Shown in pieces: positions 1-5,432 of a DNA stretch of 5,432 nucleotides. The position numbers were made by a program, and so were the translations under genes. The notes under the pieces were generated by a model. It searched no databases, was not told the origin of the DNA, and saw nothing but the letters and a program-made list of their open reading frames with translations. How positions within the stretch are numbered: position 1 is the stretch's first letter; each line of letters begins with the position of its first letter. This DNA comes from Verrucomicrobiota bacterium. Its GTDB lineage: Bacteria > Verrucomicrobiota > Verrucomicrobiia > Verrucomicrobiales > DEV007. Where the stretch lies: assembly GCA_020630835.1 (NCBI GenBank), contig JAHDIL010000152.1, positions 1-5,432 of the forward strand, read 5' to 3'.

Positions 1-856
1 CGAAGATATTGGCGTTGAAGTCCATTTTCGCTGGCGAGAACGAGACCTGCCCCCCCTTAGAGTATACGCCGTAGACACAGATCGCCCCCCCTTTCCTGAG
101 GAATGGCAGGTTTGTATCAATTAACTCGGGACTACCAACGGCATCGATAACGGCATCCAACTTTCCTATCCCTGCTACAAAACAATCCAACTCTGGATCA
201 TTACGATCAAAAGCGTTATCAGCACCTAGGGAAATCGCCTTCGCTCGCTTATCAGCATTCCGGTCTACAATTCCAATCCACCCTAACCCAAACAATCTTC
301 CGAGCTTCACGAAACTCAATCCTACCGGACCAGCACCATAGATAAGGACATCATCCCCTGGCTGCAGGTGAAAGTCTTTGAACGCGCCCAACACCTCTCG
401 CCAAGTGCATAGCATAACCGCATCCCTCGGCGATATGTCATCATCTACTCGACATTGAATCTCATACACCTCTTTACAGTCGTCCCGGTATTGCGCCCCT
501 TCTTCAATCAACGCAGGGTAGTCATTGACGATGACATACTCAGAGAATCCGCCCCACCCCGCTAGGATTTCCTTCTCCGCAAATTCTAGCACCAGCCCCC
601 CTACTGCTCGATCTCCAACCTTAAAGTTTTTCACTTTTCTACCCGTATCCACCACGGTCCCCACATTTTCATGCCCCAATGAAAAAGGAAAGGAATCCTC
701 CATACCTGGAAACGTCCCGTTAATCAACTTACTATCAGTGCTATTACATATGGCGGCCACTTCAGTCTTCACAAGGGCCTGGTGAGGCCCTATCTCAGGC
801 ACAGAAGCATGTGAAATTTCAAGACGGCCAGGTTCTTTCACTAAAACAGTATTCAT
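1..856 (-). CDS. Zinc-type medium-chain alcohol dehydrogenase, C-terminus cut off by the window edge
   Basis: Seen: an open frame of 285 codons from ATG at 856 to the left edge, without a stop. An in-frame TAA two codons upstream and a GGAGGG ten bases before the ATG fix the start. The N-terminal GroES-like half has Cys37, then GHE (residues 61-63) and VGDRAVGG (80-87). Cys150 lies 24 residues before the Rossmann motif GAGPVG (174-179), matching the third catalytic zinc ligand of classical ADHs. VDRN (197-200) ends the second Rossmann strand; its Asp suggests NAD rather than NADP. Family members have about 340-350 residues, so some 60 are missing. The four-Cys structural zinc cluster is absent; residues 86-106 (GGLVLEF...GGFSEY) occupy that place. 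No signal peptide, so cytoplasmic. The family oxidises alcohols or polyols to carbonyls; the substrate here is unknown. It is probably the third gene of the PSD1-DUF1501 operon. The MDR family call is firm, the substrate class is not. Confidence 0.9.
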   Translation of the reverse strand, partial: MNTVLVKEPGRLEISHASVPEIGPHQALVKTEVAAICNSTDSKLINGTFPGMEDSFPFSLGHENVGTVVDTGRKVKNFKVGDRAVGGLVLEFAEKEILAGWGGFSEYVIVNDYPALIEEGAQYRDDCKEVYEIQCRVDDDISPRDAVMLCTWREVLGAFKDFHLQPGDDVLIYGAGPVGLSFVKLGRLFGLGWIGIVDRNADKRAKAISLGADNAFDRNDPELDCFVAGIGKLDAVIDAVGSPELIDTNLPFLRKGGAICVYGVYSKGGQVSFSPAKMDFNANIF

Positions 857-866
857 AGATTATCAT

Positions 867-872
867 CCCTCC
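867..872 (-). promoter_or_regulatory. Strong Shine-Dalgarno site of the dehydrogenase
   Basis: The minus strand reads GGAGGG, then ten bases, then the ATG at 856. It decides the start of the dehydrogenase. The DUF1501 gene has no comparable site, so the dehydrogenase may be translated independently of, or more strongly than, its upstream neighbour. The site lies five bases after the stop codon of a 22-codon ORF and directly after a small inverted repeat (873-885). Confidence 0.7.
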
Positions 873-885
873 ATATCTCAGATAT
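873..885 (-). repeat. Small AT-rich inverted repeat next to the dehydrogenase ribosome binding site
   Basis: ATATC and GATAT flank a three-base centre, giving a possible five-base-pair hairpin immediately upstream of GGAGGG (867-872). The loop is the TGA stop of the 22-codon ORF. With mostly A-U pairs it would be weak alone, and no run of U follows, so it is not an intrinsic terminator. It could modestly affect access to the ribosome binding site, or be chance. Confidence 0.2.
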
Positions 886-946
886 CGTAAGCATTTACCG
901 CTCGCTCTGGGTTTTCATCAAATGTATCAAAGAGCGCTCTCTTCAT
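878..946 (-). CDS. Possible 22-residue coupled mini-ORF between DUF1501 and the dehydrogenase
   Basis: Seen: the DUF1501 stop TAA overlaps an ATG (TAATG, 948-944), which opens a frame of 22 codons plus TGA. The peptide begins MKRALFDTFDENP and ends AVNAYDI. It is charged and has no membrane segment or recognised motif. It fills most of the 89-base spacer and stops five bases before the GGAGGG of the dehydrogenase. A TAATG overlap allows terminating ribosomes to restart, so the ORF could couple the flanking genes or serve as a leader peptide. It has no ribosome binding site of its own. An ORF this short is well within chance, and the spacer may be non-coding. I do not recognise the peptide and assign no function. 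Confidence 0.25.
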   Translation of the reverse strand: MKRALFDTFDENPERAVNAYDI

Positions 947-2349
947 TAAGCTAATATATCTTTCACCACATGTCCGTGCACATCCGTTAGGCTCATGTCT
1001 CGCCCCCCAAATCTGAACGTGAGCTCTTCATGGTCCAAGCCAAGTATATGAAGAATGGTTGCGTGTAAATCATGAACATGAACCTCATCTCGAACAACCT
1101 TTGAACCAAACTCATCTGTCTCTCCATGGGCATACCCCGATTTAACGCCCCCTCCGGCCATAACTACAGAAAAGGCTGTGTTGTTGTGATCACGGCCAAC
1201 ACTCGCAGTTATGTCTCCCTGAGCAAAGGAGGTTCGACCAAACTCAGTGCCAATAAGAACCAATGTTCGATCTAGCATTCCTCGTGATTTCAAGTCTTTC
1301 AGCAAACCAGAAATTCCGGTATCTATGCATTCTGCATTGCGCTGATGCAGACCTGGTAGTCGAACATGTTGATCCCAGTGACTAGGTGCTCCTTTTGGCA
1401 TTGTCAGCTCAACAAACCGGACTCCTTTTTCAACTAACCGGCGAGCCATAAGGCATGATTTACCGAATCTCGAGATAGCTTCATCTTGATGGCCGATCCC
1501 ATATAGTGAACGGGTCGCGGAGGTCTCCCCATCAAGGTTCGTGACAGACGGAACAGCAGACTGCATGACGAAGGCCTGCTCCATGGCAGCAATAGAGCCT
1601 TCCACTTGATCGTTTAATCCACCAAATTCTCTCCTCAAATGCCCATCAAAACGCTTGAGCAAATCGAGCTGTCTCTCTTGACGCTGAGATGATACTCCAG
1701 GTTCCAAGTTGGGCAAAAGGTTGCTCCTTGAGGCACGCCAAATACTGGGGTCATACTTAGAAGGAAGATACCCGCTCAAAAAATTTCGATCTCCATTCAG
1801 GGGTGCTACTCCATTGTCTAATACAACGAAGCCCGGTAGATCCTGACTCTCGCTCCCTAAACCGTATGAAGCCCAACATCCCAAGGAAGGAAAACCCGGA
1901 AGACCCATTCCCGAATGAAAAAATAGGTTAGCCTGAGCATGCTCCGGAAAATTGGCTGTCATAGACCTAACGATAGTTAAGTCGTCAGCACACTCAGCCA
2001 GATTGGGAAATAAATCACTCATCCACAATCCAGACTCTCCCCTCTTTTTAAATTCCCACAGAGGTTTCACTAACTTTGGCGCCCCTTTTTGACGAAAGGA
2101 AGTAGCTTCAAGCGCAACCTGCTGCCCATGCCGTTTAATTAACTCCGGCTTATAGTCGAAACTATCTACATGGGATAGCCCACCGGCTAGATAGATGAAT
2201 ATCACAGCATCGGCGGAAGGCTTGTGGTGAGGGGACTTACCATCTGAGGCAACCGCCTGGGCTGCCACAGCACCTAGACCTCCCGCCATCTGGGCGAGCA
2301 TGGCTCTCCGGCTCTTTACTGTTTGGGAAATCGGGTAGTCAGTGTTCAT
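946..2349 (-). CDS. DUF1501 family protein with Tat-like signal
   Basis: Seen: 467 residues from ATG at 2349 to TAA at 946; numbering below starts at this ATG. Residues 13-18 (SRRAML) resemble a twin-arginine motif, followed by a small-residue hydrophobic stretch and a possible cleavage site after AVA (residue 34), so export after folding is likely. Family landmarks in order are LAGGLSHVDSFD (54-65), HWDQH (324-328), GTEFGRT (367-373), GRDHN (385-389), HDLHATILHILGLDH (426-440) and a C-terminal LTDVHG. Length and domain order are normal for full-length DUF1501 (PF07394), which is distantly related to alkaline phosphatase/sulfatase-like enzymes; no substrate is established. It lies 20 bases after the PSD1 gene, the usual pairing in Planctomycetes and Verrucomicrobia, and is probably co-transcribed with it. 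An in-frame TTG at 2358 would add three residues. Neither start has a clear Shine-Dalgarno site; I prefer the ATG. Confidence 0.93.
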   Translation of the reverse strand: MNTDYPISQTVKSRRAMLAQMAGGLGAVAAQAVASDGKSPHHKPSADAVIFIYLAGGLSHVDSFDYKPELIKRHGQQVALEATSFRQKGAPKLVKPLWEFKKRGESGLWMSDLFPNLAECADDLTIVRSMTANFPEHAQANLFFHSGMGLPGFPSLGCWASYGLGSESQDLPGFVVLDNGVAPLNGDRNFLSGYLPSKYDPSIWRASRSNLLPNLEPGVSSQRQERQLDLLKRFDGHLRREFGGLNDQVEGSIAAMEQAFVMQSAVPSVTNLDGETSATRSLYGIGHQDEAISRFGKSCLMARRLVEKGVRFVELTMPKGAPSHWDQHVRLPGLHQRNAECIDTGISGLLKDLKSRGMLDRTLVLIGTEFGRTSFAQGDITASVGRDHNNTAFSVVMAGGGVKSGYAHGETDEFGSKVVRDEVHVHDLHATILHILGLDHEELTFRFGGRDMSLTDVHGHVVKDILA

Positions 2350-2369
2350 ATAATGCAATGTAGCTTGTG

Positions 2370-5300
2370 TTATGGTAGAAAAAGAAAATCACGCCGTAAC
2401 AGATATACTTTAGCCAGATCCTCATAATCTTGGCTACTCGTTGATCCGTTTAACCAGTCGGAAACACTTGTCATTTCCTCCTCCGATGCACTTCGATTTA
2501 CTGTTTGAAGCGAGAGAAATTGAGCAACGCTCTTAGGATCACCGTCAGGAACGGATGTTGAAGCCCTCTTGGCAAGGCTTCTTGCAGCAGTGTTGAACTC
2601 ATTCCCATTAAGTTGCGCGAGCCCCTGGGATGGAAAGTTGGCAACCTCGCGTGCGCCTGAAACTTGTGCCAGACGCGATAGTCCAAAAAGGTCACGGATA
2701 TCAGTAGATCGTCGGTCGACACGATCATACAAAGATCGAACTCTACGTGCGTCCATCACCTTTCTCCCATCAACAATCCCTCGCCGTTCGAAGAAGTTAC
2801 TCACCGTTGCAGCCTGAAATACACCCGTATCATCAAGAGAAGAGAATGGAATCCCTTTAGACAGGCGGAGGCTATCTACAATCCACTCTGACTCAAGGCG
2901 ACGAGTTGAATAAGCAGACAAAAGGCGATTGTCAGGGTCTACTTCAAGTGACATGTCACTCATGCCCGAGGCTTGCTGGAAGGCCTGGGTCAAGGCAAGC
3001 TCTTTAACCAAAGCTTTCAGGTCCCAACCGCCGTCCTGAAACCATAACGCCATCATGTCTAAAAGCTCTGGATGAGATGGCACGTCTCCAAGCTTGCCAA
3101 AATTATTAAGAGAACTAACGAGACCGATTCCGAACAACTCGTGCCAAATACGATTAACCATAACTCTGGCTGCCAGTGGGTTATCCGAAGCGGCAACCTG
3201 ATCCGCCAGCTGCAACCGGTATGGCGCAACCTCACTGAATTTTTCTAGGCCCAGAACTTCCAAATAGCTCGCTGGAATAACTTCTTCTCCTAAGTCTGCA
3301 TAGGATCCTCTTCGAAACACTGGAACTCCAAGCTTGTTTCCAGCATCGGCCACTCCTGACACATAGCGAAACGTCGGGAGTTTTTCGCTTCCAGCACGCC
3401 ACTGCTCGGCTGCCTTTTTAACCAACCCAGGTGCTTTTTTCATCGAATTGGATAGCACCCCTTGATCTAGAGCATCTCGTAAAACTGAAGCTTGGATATT
3501 ATTCATTTCGCCCGAATGCCACGCATGAACCGCATCTCGTATGACGGCTGAATCAACTACTGCCTCCTGACTTTTTTTATGTAACATCGGGGTAGCGAAA
3601 ACTCGCCCGTCTGCAACAAGCCGTTCCCGCATGATAGATTTTCGGCTTTCCAAGCCCTGCAGGGAGTCATGTGTAACCATCCGGTATAGGCTAAACCACG
3701 ACTCAGGATCTGGATCGTCTTTCAAGGCCTCAAACTCCTCACGCCTATTCTGGGGGCCTGAATTACTGCTATTAAACACATCCGGCTTAGGGTTCAGAAT
3801 CGCATCGAAGGTTGCAAGTTCAACGTAGGCATTCAACCCCTTCCAATGATCTGTGCGGAAGGTTATCCAAGTTGGCTCAGAATAGTCTAAGTGAGGAATA
3901 ACAAAAGCGAAGGGACCATCCCCCCCTCCAGCATAAGACTGGTTATTCTCTACGACAAGCCGGGCAGAGGCGAGACCTCCACCGCTAACCAACAAACTAA
4001 TATAATCGGATTCGATAATGAACTCGGGCGAGGCAAGAATGGCGGGTAAATGAGAAGAGGCTGAATTCGAATGAATGCCCTGCGGCAAGAACTCACGAAA
4101 CAACAAATCACCGGTGTCATAGAGTCCCGCAGTAGACTTCTGCTTGCTCAGGTCAGTCTGCCTGTAAAGACCCGGACCATACGGAATCCACTTAGCGATG
4201 TCCCAATCCTTCCCAATCGGCCACACCGGCTGAGCGTCGAGCTGTCTAAGCGACTTTTTTTCCAACAGCTCCTCTAACCACCATGAGGCAACATGATTTA
4301 TCAATTCGCTTTTGCGACTGGATAGATCATCCACAATAGGACCCCACACGTTCGGGGAATTGATGACATGCCGCCGCTGCCGAGTATTCCGAAAGATCCC
4401 ATAGAGAGCATAATAATCTTCGTCTGAGATGGCATCAAACTTGTGATCATGGCATCGCGCGCAACTCAAGGTGAGCCCTTGGAAAGCTTTCCCAAAGGCG
4501 TCGATTTGATTATCAATCAAAGCGATCTCATCTTCCTTTGGATCCTCTCCGACACTGCCGGCATCGTTAAACCGATAAAACGTCGTTCCAACCACCGATT
4601 CGTTATCACCGTTTTCTCGCCGACGCGGTTGCTCGAGCAGATCTCCCGCTACGTGCTCCCGAATGAGTTGATCTACCGGCACATTCTCTTGAAACGCTCG
4701 CACCAGGTAGTCACGATAAGCCCACGAGTCGCGAATCACTTCGTTTGCGATGTTCCCATGGGTGTCGGCATAACGCACCTGATCCATCCACGCTCGTGCC
4801 CAACGTTCAGCAAATTCCTTTGAATCGATTAGATCCGAAATATATTTTTCGCGATCCCAATCGTCAGGGGACTGCTCAACCTTTTTTACCCATTCCGGAG
4901 TCGGCGGGAGTCCTGTTAACACAAATGTAGCTCGGCGGAGAAAAGAAACTGCGTCCGCAGCCTCTGAAAAACCCAACCCCTTTTCACGTAAGCGCTGGCT
5001 CAGCTTAGCATCAATCTGATCGCTTAAGCTCCTATTTTTGTCTACTTCGGCTGACAGGGGCTGCAGCGACCACCAGTGCCTGCGTTTTTCAAGTTTTCGC
5101 TCCCAAGACTGGCGCTGCGCAGACGATTCATTAGGAGGCTCGATCCGTGGATCCGACGCACCAGCATCAATCCAGGAAGCGATCGCATCAACATCCTGCT
5201 GCGAAAGCGGATCTGCTCCTTTCGGCATCGGCAATTCAGCCTCTAAGCCAGCAACAACTCTCCACAGGAGACTTGCCTGCGCATTTCCTGGAACAATGAC

Positions 5301-5432
5301 AGGTCCGGAGCTTCCCCCCACTAGCAGGCCATCTTTGAAATCCAGCCGCAACTCACCTTTTGCCTTTGTCCCGCTATGGCACTCGTAGCAGTGTTCAACC
5401 AGAATAGGTCGAATTTTGCTTTCGAAATGCTC
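2370..5432 (-). CDS. PSCyt1-PSCyt2(DUF1549)-PSD1(DUF1553) secreted cytochrome-type protein, N-terminus outside the window
   Basis: Seen: an open frame of 1020 codons from the right edge to TAA at 2370. The true start and any signal peptide lie beyond 5432; the TTG at 5351 is inside the haem domain and is not a start. Visible residues 3-95 form PSCyt1 (PF07635): FESKIRPILVEHCYECH with haem motif C15-Y-E-C-H19 and candidate axial Met69 in LPMPKG. Residues about 135-352 are PSCyt2/DUF1549 (PF07583), with the family signature CARCHDHKFD at 324-333. Residues about 432-542 are a beta-rich segment (FIIESDYISLLVSGGG, then WITF, then AYVELATFD). Residues about 710-972 are PSD1/DUF1553 (PF07587), with NPLAARVMVNRIWHELFG and NNFGKLGDVPSHPELLD. 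The expected full length is slightly above 1020 residues. Such proteins are exported and normally sit beside DUF1501, as here. A role in electron transfer or polymer breakdown is suspected from context, not shown. Confidence 0.95.
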   Translation of the reverse strand, partial: EHFESKIRPILVEHCYECHSGTKAKGELRLDFKDGLLVGGSSGPVIVPGNAQASLLWRVVAGLEAELPMPKGADPLSQQDVDAIASWIDAGASDPRIEPPNESSAQRQSWERKLEKRRHWWSLQPLSAEVDKNRSLSDQIDAKLSQRLREKGLGFSEAADAVSFLRRATFVLTGLPPTPEWVKKVEQSPDDWDREKYISDLIDSKEFAERWARAWMDQVRYADTHGNIANEVIRDSWAYRDYLVRAFQENVPVDQLIREHVAGDLLEQPRRRENGDNESVVGTTFYRFNDAGSVGEDPKEDEIALIDNQIDAFGKAFQGLTLSCARCHDHKFDAISDEDYYALYGIFRNTRQRRHVINSPNVWGPIVDDLSSRKSELINHVASWWLEELLEKKSLRQLDAQPVWPIGKDWDIAKWIPYGPGLYRQTDLSKQKSTAGLYDTGDLLFREFLPQGIHSNSASSHLPAILASPEFIIESDYISLLVSGGGLASARLVVENNQSYAGGGDGPFAFVIPHLDYSEPTWITFRTDHWKGLNAYVELATFDAILNPKPDVFNSSNSGPQNRREEFEALKDDPDPESWFSLYRMVTHDSLQGLESRKSIMRERLVADGRVFATPMLHKKSQEAVVDSAVIRDAVHAWHSGEMNNIQASVLRDALDQGVLSNSMKKAPGLVKKAAEQWRAGSEKLPTFRYVSGVADAGNKLGVPVFRRGSYADLGEEVIPASYLEVLGLEKFSEVAPYRLQLADQVAASDNPLAARVMVNRIWHELFGIGLVSSLNNFGKLGDVPSHPELLDMMALWFQDGGWDLKALVKELALTQAFQQASGMSDMSLEVDPDNRLLSAYSTRRLESEWIVDSLRLSKGIPFSSLDDTGVFQAATVSNFFERRGIVDGRKVMDARRVRSLYDRVDRRSTDIRDLFGLSRLAQVSGAREVANFPSQGLAQLNGNEFNTAARSLAKRASTSVPDGDPKSVAQFLSLQTVNRSASEEEMTSVSDWLNGSTSSQDYEDLAKVYLLRRDFLFLP
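4449..4463 (-). other. Second CxxCH motif (CARCH) in the DUF1549 domain
   Basis: The codons read C-A-R-C-H followed by DHKFDAIS, the conserved signature of PSCyt2/DUF1549. The pattern fits a second covalent haem, but whether DUF1549 binds haem or uses these residues for another metal is not settled. The nearby HDHK histidine adds another possible ligand. Confidence 0.6.
5376..5390 (-). other. Haem c attachment motif CYECH of the PSCyt1 domain
   Basis: The codons read C-Y-E-C-H, a standard CxxCH covalent haem site whose His is the proximal ligand. The surrounding residues (RPILVEH before, SGTKAKGELRLD after) are typical of PSCyt1. The Met codon at 5226-5228, in LPMPKG, is the likely distal ligand; the usual MPP is MPK here. 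Haem is attached outside the cytoplasm, which supports export although the signal peptide is not in the window. Confidence 0.8.

Noticed and set aside
525..785. Plus-strand open frame of 86 codons
   Set aside because: It is antisense to the dehydrogenase, whose motifs are unmistakable in the other strand; its Ser/Pro/Thr-rich product has no recognisable domain.
928..942. Possible terminator after the DUF1501 gene
   Set aside because: The stem is only five strong pairs and no U run follows on the minus strand; it also overlaps the mini-ORF.
886..945. Possible promoter for the dehydrogenase in the spacer
   Set aside because: TTGATA and TTGATG hexamers are present, but no convincing -10 box lies 16-18 bases downstream (best is GTAAAT, three of six matches).
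4443..4823. Plus-strand open frame of 126 codons
   Set aside because: It lies opposite the DUF1549 domain, whose conserved signature CARCHDHK fixes the true strand and frame.
5349..5351. TTG as start of the PSD1 protein
   Set aside because: The frame stays open to the right edge and the upstream 27 codons encode the conserved PSCyt1 haem segment, so this TTG is an internal Leu codon.
5038..5388. Plus-strand open frame of 116 codons
   Set aside because: It is antisense to the PSCyt1 haem domain; its Ser/Ala-rich product shows no family features.

Overview
The window carries three genes, all on the minus strand and read from high to low coordinates: a PSCyt1-PSCyt2-PSD1 (DUF1549/DUF1553) secreted cytochrome-type protein (N-terminus beyond the right edge), a DUF1501 protein with a Tat-like signal, and a zinc-type medium-chain alcohol dehydrogenase (C-terminus beyond the left edge). 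The PSD1-DUF1501 pair is a hallmark of the Planctomycetes-Verrucomicrobia-Lentisphaerae group, where many paralogous copies occur per genome. The source is therefore most likely an aquatic or marine member of that superphylum; genus cannot be told from this window. No rRNA, tRNA, CRISPR array, insertion sequence or phage gene is visible.

Layout: 5432-2370 is the PSD1 protein, open from the right edge (1020 codons plus stop), with a CxxCH haem site near the visible start, a second CxxCH in the DUF1549 domain, a beta-rich middle segment and a C-terminal DUF1553 domain. After a 20-base gap, 2349-946 encodes the DUF1501 protein (an upstream in-frame TTG at 2358 is an alternative start). An 89-base spacer (945-857) follows; it holds a 22-codon ORF whose ATG overlaps the DUF1501 stop (TAATG), a small AT-rich inverted repeat and a strong GGAGGG ribosome binding site. 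From 856 to the left edge runs the dehydrogenase, 285 codons without a stop.

How they may work together: the first two proteins are predicted to be exported and are thought, from their genomic associations in Planctomycetes, to take part in handling complex carbohydrates or other polymers outside the cytoplasm; their biochemistry is not established. The dehydrogenase has no signal peptide and should be cytoplasmic and NAD-linked. Same strand, tight spacing and possible translational coupling suggest one transcript, so a product released by the exported pair might be oxidised by the dehydrogenase. That link is inference. The most notable points are the dehydrogenase as third gene, its lack of the structural zinc cluster, its shifted C-N-S-T-D motif and the coupled mini-ORF in front of it.
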